A DNA stretch of 64,000 nt from Sanguinoderma infundibulare (lineage: Eukaryota; Basidiomycota; Agaricomycetes; Polyporales; Polyporaceae). This document shows positions 35,025 through 46,597 of this stretch, piece by piece. Position 1 is the stretch's first letter, and the number at the start of each line of letters is the position of its first letter. The DNA is taken from the NCBI GenBank assembly GCA_032821775.1, contig JAVLRN010000012.1, positions 558,001-622,000 on the forward strand. Reading direction: 5' to 3'. The translations under genes and the position numbers were made by a program. The notes beneath the pieces were generated by a model. That model saw nothing but the letters and a program-made list of their open reading frames with translations, did not search any database and was not told the DNA's origin.

Positions 35025-36472
35025 CTACGCCTCCAGCTCGATAAACACCGTGTCTCGCTTCGTACGGTGCCCTTCCAGAGCGAGTTTCACCTTGTACGCA
35101 GAAGGGAGCGCGCCGCGAAGGGCCGAAACTGTGGTGTCCGCATCCATGTATATGGCAAACAGCTCTGCGGGAAGGAGATCATTAAACCTGATGTCGATGC
35201 ACAACGAAAGGTCTTGGAGGGTGCTGAATGAGCGTAGCATGTGCGCGATAGCCTCCTAAGATGGTTGTCAGCCCAGTATCATCGTGACATTGCAAGGAAG
35301 TGAACAAGCCGAGGTTGGCACGCACCAAGATGGCTCCAAGATCCAGGTCGGGGTTGTCAAGTCGATTCTCCGGCGCCCAGTTCAGGATGAGCTTCAAAAG
35401 GAGCTTCTTGAGTTCCGGCGGACGTGACTCCGTGAACGCGGCGACGAACGCTGGGCCGTGGAAAACCGTCGATTTCTCGAACGTGAGCTTGCAGCTCGGC
35501 GGGGCGCGAGCTTAACAGGACGTCGCGGAGCATTTCCGGGACGGATTCGTCATGTAGCTCGATGCTGACTTTGAGAACGCGTATCGGACATGACTCCAGA
35601 CCGAGGATCCACAGCATCGAAAGCTCGCCTTCGAATTTGTCCAACGCCTTCCAGCTGTCGTGTTGGCAGAGGAGAGATGTGTTCGTCGCTCGGAACTCTG
35701 GAAGCCCGACCCTCATTGCCCACTCCAATCCTCCCTCCGCGATGCAAAGTTCCTCGATGTTCGGAAACGCACGGACGTAGTGCCAGGTGATGGGAGAGAA
35801 TATATTCTCAAGGGTCAGGAAGCGCATTAGGGGGTACCGAGGAACATCTTGAGAATCTGCTGTGTCACCGCCCCAGGCTGCGCGCAGCTGGCTGAGACTA
35901 GAGGAGAACGGTCGAAGGATATGGATGATGTCCCCGTCGACTTCGTCATCATCCAACTCTTCAAGCGCGTCTGGGTCGACCGAGATATCCACCCACTCCA
36001 ACTTCGAGCGCATCGACTTGAGCATCTCGAATGAGAGCTCACCGGCCGGTTCAAGCGCGATGCTCCGAAGGCTGGTGAGGTTTGAGATCGCTTGGGATAG
36101 GTGAGGGTGAGCGGAGAGAAGGTGCTCCGGCTCGTAGATGACCAAATACTGGAGCCGAGAGACGGGGACGAGGCGTTCGAACATGTGCTTGAGCTCCTCT
36201 GCGGCTGGTCCTGAAGGGTTGTCAAGGATGAGGGTAAGGGAATTCAAGTGACGCATTCGAGAGCAACCGTCCGCATTCATGAACTGAAGGAAAGACGCCA
36301 GCTTCGGCTCTGAGTTGATGTCGATGTACGCGTCTTTGAGGAAGAGCTTTCCACCTTCTCGATGGAGCACTTGGCACGTCGACATCAACGCCAGTTTCGT
36401 CGACGAGTCCTCCGCCAAGAACAAAATCAGCAAGAGGACGTCGATGTTGACTCGGAGCGCCGTCCTGTCCAT
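35025..36472 (-). pseudogene. F-box/LRR-type protein with an apparent one-base frameshift
   Basis: Starts at 36472 with an F-box-like N-terminus (VNIDVLLLILFLAEDSSTKL, ALMSTCQVLHREG), then leucine-rich segments (LNSLTLILDNP, LVIYEPEHLL, LRSIALEPAGELS, LRAAWGGDTADS, LCIAEGGLEWA). After VPEMLRDVLLSSRP at about 35515 the frame loses protein character, while the neighbouring frame continues CKLTFEKSTVFHGPAFVAAF, ELKKLLLKLILNWAPENRLD and, after an intron (about 35257-35326), EAIAHMLRSFSTLQDLSL to TVFIELEA-stop at 35025. The break sits in a CCCC run (CGCGCCCCGCCG), so one extra C explains it. Such F-box proteins are SCF substrate adaptors, highly expanded in agaricomycetes. The gene may be intact if the extra base is an assembly error. 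Confidence 0.7.
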
Positions 36473-37740
36473 GATCGGCGAACAAGTGAGGCTACCACCA
36501 TGGTGTCTGACGAATTAGTAGATGTTTGAAGTGGTTTCAGAGCCAACTCACCGGCCGATGGTTCGAAACTTGCGTCCAGGGATGAGAAGAGATCTCCAAG
36601 GAGTTGGACGGAGTTGAGGAGGGGGATCAAGGCGGAGTTAAACCTGTACATGTTGGGCAGAGCCTGTCACGAAATGGAGAGCACTGGGTTGAACCCGAAA
36701 GCGCATTAGCGGAACGACGAATCAACGTTGCTTACAACTTTGTTCTCATAGTCCCCTTGTAATGTTCTAAAGAAGAGGTAGACGATAACGGACTAGAACG
36801 GACAAAGAATGGATCCGAAGGGTTAACTGCTGTATATCACCGTTGTGGGCGCTTGCGGTTCCAAACCAGGGGATTGATATACTGTATGTAGCAACCAAGG
36901 TACCCTTGTTTTCCCAGCCATTTGCGACTTCCCCTGAGAACTTCAAGGACAATCCAATGAAATGCTTTGTTTCAATTTATCTCGACCTGATCTTGGCTTT
37001 GAAATGCAAAGCCTTTATTCTCCTGCACTGCTCGTCCGAGTTCACCGCTCGCTGAGAGAAGAAGAGGTTTGAGCAGGGAGGGCATAACGTTGCGTTTGGT
37101 GAGTCTTCTCGCCTACAATACAGCATGCATTTCAAGACTTAAATTCCCGAATGCGCGCTCAAGGGCGACGGAGTTCAGATAGTTGACGACTGCCTGCGAC
37201 ATCAGCCACGGCACACGCAGATTATGGCTCGCCGGAGTTGAGAACGTGGCGTTTTTACCACAGTCCGGCTCTCACACTGACTGCATCGTAGTCATCACTC
37301 TACAACCGCCTTATGCAGTCGCTAGCAAATCCTTCTGTAAGTTCCTATGACGTGGTGCTTTATCCATGTAAGCACCGTCTGCAAAACCGGCCGTGGATGG
37401 TCACATTGGCCTATACGGCCATCCCTGGACGCGTCATCAGCAACGTCGGCGATGGTCTGAGTACCTTCAGCGGGATCCTCGGTTCTAAAGTCTATCTTGT
37501 GATGTTAGCACCAACTTATCCCGGTTGCCTTTCCATTTCGCTGAACTGATCATACATGTAAGACGTTACTCCGCTTCGGATTTTCAACGTTCAACCATGC
37601 ACTTCGCAGCTCAGGCGAAGGCAAGCATCCCCAACCACTATTATCAAACTCGAGAGCCCAATGGGTTGGTCTGCTCAGACAAACGTCGGATCAGAGATAA
37701 GTCCCCGAAATATCGAAGGAATGCTTACTTTGACAGGAGT
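36473..37740. other. Gene-poor stretch of about 1.3 kb
   Basis: No exon was supported. The promoter of the F-box gene lies at the left end, and short open frames elsewhere have no recognisable features. Confidence 0.35.
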
Positions 37741-38334
37741 TCACGCAGGGAGAACATAGGCAGCAATCCCCTCATCCACATACCCATCATGCGTGATGGC
37801 GTTGTTCTTCTCTGCCACATCCGTCGTGTAGAAGTGGTCCGCGATGGTCGGATTATAGGACCTGTAAAGCGGCACGGACTCGCACTCGCTGCTCGCATAC
37901 ACGTACGCAGCGATGCCCTCGTACGAGTACCCGTCCTGGGCGACGGCGTTGTCGCGCTCGCTCGCCGAGGTCGTGTAGAAATGGTCGGTCGCGCCCCCGC
38001 TGTACAGACGGAAGAGCGGGATGGAGTTCGGGACCTGGGTGGAGAAGACCTGGGCCGCGTCGCCCTCGGACACGTAGCCAAACTTGACGATGGCGTTCTC
38101 CATCTCGAGTGCGGAGGTGGTGTAGAAGTGGTCGCCGATCTGAGCGTTCCAGCCGCGGAGGAGCTCGACGGTGGGGAAGCCGCAGGTCTGCTCTTCACGT
38201 CCCTGGCAGAGGCCGTAGGTGAGCGTCGCAGGGATAAGCGGGGTAATGGAGCGTACCTCGAGGGCCGGGTAGGAACGTGCGGGCAAGAAAAGGGCCGACG
38301 CAACGACGACGATTGCTGCGAAGAAGGACTTCAT
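37741..38334 (-). CDS. Secreted protein with three DHFYTT repeats (DUF5648-type)
   Basis: A single exon of 197 residues from ATG 38334. The first 20 or so residues (MKSFFAAIVVVASALFLPA) are a signal peptide. The mature part has three related units: IGDHFYTTSALEMENAI..GYVSEGDAA, ATDHFYTTSASERDNAV..GYSYEGIAA and IADHFYTTDVAEKNNAI..GYVDEGIAA, each spaced about 47 residues and followed by a segment with PLFRLY or PLYRSY. This is the DUF5648/lipase-associated repeat seen in bacterial and fungal secreted proteins; function is unknown, possibly carbohydrate or surface binding. The open frame extends upstream of 38334, but the signal peptide fixes this start. Confidence 0.85.
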   Translation of the reverse strand: MKSFFAAIVVVASALFLPARSYPALEVRSITPLIPATLTYGLCQGREEQTCGFPTVELLRGWNAQIGDHFYTTSALEMENAIVKFGYVSEGDAAQVFSTQVPNSIPLFRLYSGGATDHFYTTSASERDNAVAQDGYSYEGIAAYVYASSECESVPLYRSYNPTIADHFYTTDVAEKNNAITHDGYVDEGIAAYVLPA

Positions 38335-39337
38335 GATGGGGTGTGCGGAGGACTCAGAGCTGGACCTGAGGCCTAAGTGCGACTTTGAGACGCATCTTAT
38401 ACGTTGCGTTTTGCATCGGCTCCAATTAGCCGTGACAACCGTGTACGCACAGGAGGCCATACAGGAAGAGAGGATGTCAGAACTGGCAGGCCATCTGGCC
38501 TTGTTCGCGGATCCGCAACCGGAAGAGGACGGACCCAGACACTCTCTTCGCTTCACCTATTGATGATCAAGAGGTCGAAGAGTAGTTCCTTCCTAATCAA
38601 AGGATCTGGTCGTTGAACTCTCTCTACAGCGAATTCCACTGCTAGGAACATGTATAGAGAAGTAGAGAGCTACTTACAGAACTTGGCATGCACCCAAATC
38701 TGAACCATACGGCGGTCCCTGTGCATTGGAAGCTGTATCACCAAAGAAGCGGAGAAGGTGATAGGATGTCAAACCAAACGTCTTCGCCGATGAGGAATAC
38801 CAACGATATCATCGGAGAGTCGCAGCCAAGCAAAACAGATGTCCCTGGGTTCGCGTTCGGTGGGGATTCGGCGGTCTACATAGCCCTCAGCCCTCAGGAC
38901 TGAATTGTCCAGGCCTCAGAGGACTTGAGCAAACGTCTGATTCTGTACATGCTGTCTGCGGACCTTTGGTAAACGGTCATTGGGACGAATAATCGAATTT
39001 AATGATATGAAACACACCATGCGGATACGGTGCTTATCTGTGAGGAGCTAGAGACAAAATGCTGAAATGGTCAACTTGAGCATGAACGGACGTTGCAGGC
39101 CAGATGGAGGTCCGCCGGTGGGTGCTGGCCGGCCGGGCCGCGACGTGCCTGGTCGAGGCAGCCCGGGACGTCGTCGCGCTTGTCCTCGATCTCACCGTTG
39201 GCTGTCCTCACCGTCCTACTCCGTGTTACCACCGGGTCTCCACCTCCACCGCATCCGCTGTCCTGCTTAACAGCTTACGTCCTGTCGACTTTCATACACC
39301 AGCTTCCACGTTAACCCCTACCGGATACCAATCTATT
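38335..39337. other. Intergenic between two divergent genes
   Basis: The promoters of the DUF5648-type gene (minus) and the dioxygenase gene (plus) lie here. No gene or RNA was recognised in the intervening 1 kb. Confidence 0.4.
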
Positions 39338-41210
39338 ATGCGACGTTGCGTAGCCTCGGTTCACGCGAACTCATTTTGCAGAGGTCGAATATATGGGATT
39401 CGTTCGGTGAGTTCGGCTTGTTGATTTGAGGTCGTATGCCTAGGCTTACAGGCTCTCTAGACATCCCGTATACTACTACGTCCTCCAGCTGCCCAGACTG
39501 CTGGTTTCTCTACGTCATGTTCACGATTCTCGGCACCCCCACCAACAGTGCCCTTGAACACTGACATACAGCCAGTGGTAGAATTGCCAAGTAGCAGGAT
39601 AGATGATAGGAAGGTGGTGCTAGGGTGGGATACGACAACATACTCGCGATTGTAAGCCACGTTCGTATGTACTCTTCGCATGTTGTCCTGATACACCCAA
39701 GTCATCACATTTGGCTTCGAGACCACTGCCGCTGTCCTGAATGTTTTCATTCTCACACAAAACAGCGTCTTGTGAACACGTTCGAGGTACGCCGTTCCTA
39801 TCCGCGTTCGGCAGGTGGACGAACTACTTACATTCAAACAAGATTCCTCCAGAAATTAAACCGACGCATGTCGAATCCAAGCCGGAGGGATTAGAAGTTC
39901 ATTGTGAGAGTCCCCAGCTGCGTGTCTACTGAGACCAGTCAGTGACCCCATTATCAGGGCCGTCGTCTCAGCCACATACATCCCTATACCCATGGTCATG
40001 GCTAAGATATAATTCGTACGACCCTCCAATGTTGCAACCCCAAAAACAAGAGCATGTACCTTTCCCTTTCCTCTTCGCCGACGTCAAACTAATCCGCGCA
40101 CCAGACGCATTTTGTGGGGATCCAAAATTGTACAAGACCCACCAACCGTCACGTACGAGGAAGCTATGGCCTCAGACGACCACGGGCTCTTTAAATGGCT
40201 TTCTCGTGTCGACAAGTTTGGCTTCTGCTTCATCTCTGGCGTACCTGCAACACCGGAGGCCACAGAGGAGCTTTCTCGAAGAATAGGCTTTATACGAGAG
40301 ACACAATGTCGGTGTCGACGACATTTCACCTTCAACTCGTGGCCTCGGCTGATCTTCGCTGCAGATGGCGCGTTTTGGGACTTCACCTCCAACCTCGCCA
40401 AGGGCGACACCGCGTATACCACTCTCGCACTCGGAGCGCATACCGATACCACTTACTTTGTAAGTAGGCCATCCTCTTCCTTTTAATTTTAGCTGACAGT
40501 GCTACAGACCGATCCTTGCGGATTACAGCTCTTCCACCTGCTCGAGCACACTGGCGGTACGGGCGGCGCCACATTACTGGTCGACGGTTTCTATGTCGCA
40601 TCGATACTGAAGGAACTCCACCCTGAGGCATACGAGCTCCTCTCTACTGTTCCAGTGCCAACACATGCTGCCGGAGAGGCAGAGGCATTGTTCACGCCGA
40701 ACACTTGCGACACGCCCGTCCTCAAGCACGAGGCTGGCGAGCTCGTCCAAGTGCGATGGAACAACGATGACCGCAGTGTGCTCCGACATCTCCAGCCCGA
40801 TCAGGTAGAGCCGTGGTGCGTTCGCAACGATCCTTCGGCACGTTGGATGCTGATCCTCGTCCAGGTACAACGCGATCCGGACATGGTACAAGACCCTGTC
40901 CAGTCCCGACTCGGAGTACTGGGTCCAGCTATCGCCCGGTACTGCCGTTGGTAAGTCTCAGTTCTTTCCTCTATACCACCTCCACCATCCTATGCTAACG
41001 TGACGCTCAGTGGTCGACAACCACCGCGTCCTCCACGGCCGTTCGGCCTTCGACGGGAAGCGTCGAATGTGCGGCGCGTATATCGGCATGGACGAGTACC
41101 GCTCGAAGCTCGCCGTCCTGAATCAGCAGTTCGCGCCCGACCCCGTCACGCAGGACACCGCGGCGACCGCAAGCGTTAACGGTAGGAGCGTCTGGCACCC
41201 CGCTGTATAA
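39338..41210 (+). CDS. Trimethyllysine dioxygenase (carnitine biosynthesis)
   Basis: Starts at 39338 with a mitochondrial-type presequence (MRRCVASVHANSFCRGRIYG). The next exon begins TSRILLRPPAAQTAGFS. Then YSRFHHIWLRDHCRCPECF with the Zn-binding Cys/His cluster of the N-terminal domain, LYPWSWLRYNSYDPP, ILWGSKIVQDPPTVTYEEAM, FCFISGVPATPEATEEL, YGAFWDFTSNLAKGDTAYT, the iron-binding HTD in ALGAHTDTTYF, LLEHTGGTGGATLLVDGF, WVQLSPGTAVVVDNHRVLHG with the distal His, and RRMCGAYIGMDEY. The enzyme hydroxylates N6-trimethyllysine using 2-oxoglutarate, the first step of carnitine synthesis in mitochondria. The intron before ILWGS fits best as a GC-AG intron (donor GCATGT at about 40051), giving QERILWGS; a GT donor 3 nt later breaks the frame. 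Confidence 0.9.
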
Positions 41211-41704
41211 GCGTATAAGCTGCCCTTAGCCGGCGTTACCCCCAGCGTCGCCATTTGTTACGCTCACAGGCTATTCCTTGGAACGAAAATGTAGCACGTC
41301 CTACGGGCTTAACGGTGTACCTGTTAGTGTGTGCTCTATGCTACGTGCGCTCTGCTTGCGCCATACTTTAACACCGAATCCAGTTCCCCGGGCCGTCACA
41401 CACAATGAGCAGTATACGCGAAATCAAGACGCTTCCACGGAAAGGTGAGTGCCAACATGCATCTCAAATGTGATGAATGCACCGAGCAGGCCAGCGATGC
41501 CAACGGCGCACTCCTGAGAGTGCATGTCTGTTCTCAAAGGCATCGCATGAATGGTATGCAAACCTCGTTCCCTCGTTCCAGCAATTTATACAATTAACGC
41601 CAAAACGGGCTAGAAGCAAGAAAGTAGAGAATACAACTCGAAAACCCTGAGCACATCGATATCACAAACAAAATCCGATTTCCTCTCCGAACGATTGTCC
41701 TCTC
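41211..41704. other. Convergent 3' region, possible tiny exon
   Basis: An ATG at 41405 opens MSSIREIKTLPRK followed by GTGAGT. Further exons are too short and unconvincing to call a gene. Otherwise nothing was seen between the dioxygenase stop and the VPS34 stop. Confidence 0.3.
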
Positions 41705-44700
41705 TCAGCTCCGCCAATACTGCGCCCAGTCGTGCATCCTGTCCAGCACGGCCGTGAAGGGCGAGATGTCGTTCAGCAGGCGCTCAAAGTGCTCGATCGC
41801 CTGCTCCTCGGTCATCTCGAGGCAGAACTTGCCGAGCACCTGCTCGTGCACGTCCCGCTGCTTGATGTGCGGGATGCCGGCGTCGACCATGAGGGTGACG
41901 AGGTTGAGGATGAGGTTCGCGCTCTTGCGGAGGATCGAGAACGCGGTGAAGCAGAACGACTTGAAGCGCTGGTAGTGCACCGACTGCACGCCGCCCATCG
42001 CGTCCACCATCTCCTTGCAGATCTTGACCGGCGGGGCGAGCGGCTTCGGGTCGCGCCCGAGGATGTAGCCGAAGTCGACTGAGGGCGAGAGTCAGATGTG
42101 GGGACGAATAAGCAAGGGGTGCCACCCACCATGAAAGAAGTGCCCATCGGGTGTGAGCAATAGGTTGTCGAGATGCCGATCACCGACACCTAGCAGGTAG
42201 GTCATGACACAATACCCAGCTATCAGGAAAGATCAGGATGGATTCGTCAACGGAGCGGCATGCCAACTGACCGCAACTCCTGACGAAGGTATCGATGACC
42301 CCAGGCTCGACGCCGTACGTGCCCACACTCCCCTCATCCGGGTAATGCGCCCGCAGGTAGTTCAGCAGCGTCCCGTGCTCGCTCACGATCGCCGCGATCG
42401 TCTTGCTCGGGATAAACTGAGCCATGCCCTGGCTCGGGCCCGTCGCGAGCACATCGTACGGGCTGACCTTCAAGTCCAAGTTCTCCTTCCGCAGCAGCCG
42501 GTCCATGAGCGTGAACAGCTGGATCACGAGCTGGTCCTGGCGCATGTCGTCCCCGTCCTTGAAGATGACCGGGTACTCGCTCCCGTCCGCGCACTGGAAG
42601 TAGAGCAGCATCGGGAACATGTTCGACTTGAACACGCTCGACTTGTCCGCGACGATGCCCGTGATGAGAACGCGCGCGTTCAGCGGGAGCGGGAGCGGCG
42701 GCGCCGGCATCGACGCGAGGTTGTTCTTCCCGTCCGCGAGGAACACGCGGAGCTTCTCGATCTTCTTCGGGCGCGGGTCCTTGGACGTGCGCAGGTCGCG
42801 CGCGCGTTTCGCGAGCGTCTCGACGAGCTCTGCTTGCCGGCGCATGAGGTCGCGGCGCTCGTCCCCGTTGTCCTGCGCGTCGAATTAGCAAGAGAGAAGG
42901 TTCGGGCGAAGCGTGGGACGATACCTCGAGGATCTTCATGAACTTGAAGACGACTCTGCCGTACATCTTCGCCATGACCTTGTCCTCCATTGCGACTTCG
43001 ACCATGAGGTACCAATAGAGGCGGTTGCCAAGTATTGGATTGTGGACCGCACGGGCGATCAAGAAGTCGGCGAGACCACTGTCGTCAGAGGACACCGCGC
43101 TGGTCGCAGATCGTGATGAACGTTGGTCGCTTGCCGTGCTCTCGAACTTTAGAGCTTGAACCAGTTGTAGCAAATAGAGATGGAGCTCCTGCGATGCCGT
43201 CAGTATACGGTAATCAGGAAGCACGACGAGACTTACGTCGTCGTCTGCTCTACTGAGCTGTTTGACTGCGTATGCTCTGACGCGAGAGTCGACAGTGCTG
43301 GGCCCGAGCAGCTCAAGCGCGTCGTCGATATCAATCTCCGTCCACTGCGGCAGCAGCTCTTCCACAGCCTGCTTAACCTCTGACGGATCTCGCCAGGTGA
43401 CGGACTTGAGGAACTTGGTGAGACCCCGCTTGTCTCGCGTCAAGTAGAATCGGAACTTCCATATCAGATCCTTCTCTTCGGATGTGAGCGGTTGACTCGG
43501 AGCGTAGTTGAGGACAACCTGGTCGAGTCATTGTGAGCGGATAAATGATGACTAAGGAGAGATATGATATACTGATAGTTCGTCGCGAATCTTTGCGTTC
43601 GGCTTAAGCTCGCGATCGTATGGACTACTTCTATGACTTCGGACGAGACGGCGGTGTTTGTCTTCCACGGGATTTTCCCGAGCAAGATCGGGATCTACGA
43701 CTGTCCATAAATGACTATCGGTAGTAAAGGTGGTGGTTTGCGGTGCTGGTGTTGCAGGTACAGGGTTCCCAGAGGAAGTCGAGGGGACTGGGACGTTGGA
43801 CGCGTCCTGCAAGCCGGTGGTTTAGCGTACGTATTGGAAGGACGAACGGTTGCACATACCGGCTCACTGAAGATGACAGGGAAGTCAAAGCGGGGGAGGT
43901 CGATGTATAGGAAGAGATTCTCCGACTTTGCCGTCTCCGCCTGGTCGAACCGTTAACACCAGGCTCAAGTGGTCGACCGACCTGTGCGGGCAGGCGGCAG
44001 CTCACCTTGTGGATTTCACCCATCTTGCGGAACACCATAGTGTCCAGCCAGTCTGACTTGGGTAGATCACCACGGTCGTACTTCTTGATGAGCTTCTCGA
44101 GCCTCCCCATTTCATCCCTCGTGGCGATCTTGCTTGGGGTGGTGGTCTCGTTCGCGCCATCCGCTTCGCGGTCCGGCCAGAGAATCATGCGGTGCTTGCC
44201 ACGGCGGAGAGTCCTGCACGCATTTGGTTGAAACCCTGGTTACTGTTTTGAAGGGGAACACGCACCATTTCTGGCCAAATAAACGGAACGTAGTCCCACC
44301 GACAGGTACGGCCGACCTCGGGCCCGCGATGTCCCACACGGTGAAGGTGATTTGTGAGTCCAGGGGGAGGTCGCAGTATCGTATTGGGAATGTTATCCAT
44401 TCATTCCATCTTCGCGCCCTTGGGTCAACACCCCTCGCCGGAAGAGGGAGAGAAGGACAGAGGACTCACGTATATCCATTTCGGAAAGCCTTGAAGGATG
44501 TGCGGAATGGTATCGTCAACGGCTTGTTATCCGCTACAAGTTGGCAGGTCACGTAGAGGTCCGAGTAGTCCCTTCACTGCGGTCATTAATCTTGAGAGAA
44601 GAAGACGAATGGTTCTGGGACGGGTGCTTACGGGGCTTGTTGTACGCCCTGAAAGCGGAGCTCTGGCTTCTCCAGGACTTCCGTAAACGGATGTGGGTTA

Positions 44701-44848
44701 CGGATGCCTTCCATTTGTGATCTACAAGAACGACCATCAGTGTTAATTGAGAATGTAGGAATGATGGTAGGTACATTCGGAAGGTGACCGGCATCTTGAG
44801 GTCGCTGAGCTTTGCGAAGGTGAAGTCATCACGGTTGTCCTTGTCCAT
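41705..44848 (-). CDS. vps34: Phosphatidylinositol 3-kinase Vps34
   Basis: Minus-strand gene with many short introns, starting at 44848 ([19 protein letters not shown]). The N-terminal region corresponds to the PI3K C2 domain; the middle is the PIK accessory helical domain ([40 protein letters not shown]). The C-terminal kinase domain contains [38 protein letters not shown], the catalytic-loop motif [13 protein letters not shown] and the metal-binding [14 protein letters not shown]. The protein ends [17 protein letters not shown], the conserved extreme C-terminal helix needed for activity in this class. Vps34 makes PI3P on endosomes and autophagic membranes, in complex with Vps15. It is divergent from the Nudix gene, with 299 bp between starts. 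Confidence 0.93.
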
Positions 44849-45147
44849 GGTGGAGGAGGATGTATAGGGGCGTTACATGCGTTCCGAGCTGAGCAGGAGG
44901 GTATATGCAGTGTCTAGCAAGGAGTGCAAGGCTAAGGTGGCTGCAGCGGCAAGAGCAAGCGCGATGAAATCGGAATGCGCGAGGACGGTGGCGCGACGGG
45001 CGCTTCTGGCGCTAGGGAACGGCGGTCGACACTCTTTCCAAGTCGTTCGACGTTGTGCAGTCCAACAGCTGCAATAAGTATTCACAGCAATATCCACTCT
45101 CGCTTTCCTTCTTGCCTCTCTGCTTGTGTGAGAGCCGCCTCTAGAAT
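44849..45147. promoter_or_regulatory. Bidirectional promoter, VPS34 / Nudix hydrolase
   Basis: A 299-bp gap between two divergent start codons must serve both genes. No specific element is recognised. Confidence 0.5.
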
Positions 45148-46267
45148 ATGTCCCGCGCACAAGATATTCCAGCGGAAGTGCTGAGCAACCTGTCGGAAAC
45201 GACTCAGCTGGCCGTCAAGCGGCTGCGAAGCCACCAGCCGGAGGAGATCGATCAGTGCGTCCCACTCTCTCTAGTTGGGCCGCGCATATACTGAAGATAA
45301 GCCTCAGCTCAGCATATCCCGCAAACAAACTTGCGGCGGTGCTCGTTCTTCTATACGAGAAGGCAGGACAGTTGCGAGTTTTGCTCACCACCCGCGACAA
45401 GTCTCTCCGAGCGCACCCTGGTCAAGTCGCGCTCCCCGGAGGCAAGGTAGACGTCACCGATGCCGACGTACTCGAGACTGCTGTGAGCCTTCATGCTACT
45501 TGCCTGGTGTATGCGGACGCGATAGCTCTACGGCGCAGTACCGTGAAGCCCATGAAGAAGTTGGCCTGCCTCGCCACCATCCCAATGTCTACACCATATG
45601 CGCCCTCCGACCATACATCTCATCCAGCAAGCTTCTTGCCACCCCGGTAGTCGCGCTTCTCACAGATCTGTCTGTTTTGGACAAGTTGGTGCCCTCACCT
45701 GGTGAAGTGGATAGAATCTTCGACCACCCTCTTGAAGCCATCCTGGACCCCGCCCTCGCAGCCAAGGAAGACCTCGCTGCTATGGGAAGCGAGGACTGGA
45801 TATACGAGCAAGACTTTTACGTGCGTCTTCATGTTCCACATTGACTATCCTCCGTGCTCACCCACCATTTGACAAGTGTATGTCGGACATCGAGCTGCCT
45901 TGGCTAGCGCACAGCACCTACCGCATGCACCGCTTCCGGTCCAAAGCATTCGCAATCAAAGGTCTCACCTCTGACATACTGGTCAGTAGCAATAAGCATT
46001 GTTGTCCGATGTTCGAATGCTAAAGCGCCCTCTTGGGCGCAGATCGCAGTGGCGAGGATCGTGTACGAGAGGCCAACTTCGTATGAACAATACGCGCCGA
46101 ACCAACTCAAGACGTTCGCTCCCATCCTGACCATCTTGCTAGGGCAGGTCGCTGTCCAGGACGTCGTGTCTGGAACTTCCACACCTACTCCAAAGGTGGA
46201 GGTCGGAGTCCCTTCTGGGCTGGGGCACGCTCTGATGAATGCGACAAAGCGCCAGTCGGTGATATAA
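45148..46267 (+). CDS. Nudix hydrolase, CoA-diphosphatase type
   Basis: Starts at 45148 (MSRAQDIPAEVLSNLSETTQ). After the first intron: HSAYPANKLAAVLVLLYEK, LLTTRDKSLRAHPGQVALPG, then the Nudix box GGKVDVTDADVLETA joined by splicing to YREAHEEVGL, with all the catalytic Glu residues present. A CoA-type LRAHPGQVALPGG segment precedes it, as in Pcd1/NUDT7. Later come PYISSSKLLATPVVALLTD, a terminal exon IAVARIVYERPTSYEQYAP and the stop at 46267. Members cleave CoA and its derivatives in peroxisomes or mitochondria. No C-terminal peroxisome signal is present (ends KRQSVI). All exons join without disruption. Confidence 0.88.
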
Positions 46268-46597
46268 CGTCCCTACGTGCTGGGCATGGAACGGAGGTAT
46301 TGAAGTATGCAGAGACATCGTTTTATTACTATCTAACGAGACACCTCCGTTGTCGCGTGCGTCCATGCTTGTCCGTATATCCCAGCCGCGACAAGTTAGA
46401 TGTTCACAAAGAATACGGTAATCCCGGTTTACGAGTGTGGGGATGCTATGTGCGAGTGCGACACTCGAGTCTAGCGGGCGTCTGTTGATGGTCGGGTGTG
46501 TTGCGCGCGGTGGCTGCACCTTGCTCTCCTTCCTCCTTGCTGTCCTATAGCTAGGCGGCTCTTCATCTGAGGCGCTTTACAACAATATATCTCAGTC
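46268..46597. promoter_or_regulatory. Promoter region of DNMT1
   Basis: A 330-bp spacer between the Nudix stop and the DNMT1 start, both genes on the plus strand. No other feature was seen. Confidence 0.4.

Noticed and set aside
41405..41580. Small plus-strand gene starting MSSIREIKTLPRK
   Set aside because: Only one good donor site; following exons are tiny, one intron would be about 32 nt, and no homology is recognised.
41732..42941. Long plus-strand open frames rich in Arg, His, Glu and Leu
   Set aside because: They are antisense shadows of the VPS34 kinase exons, kept open by GC-rich codon bias.
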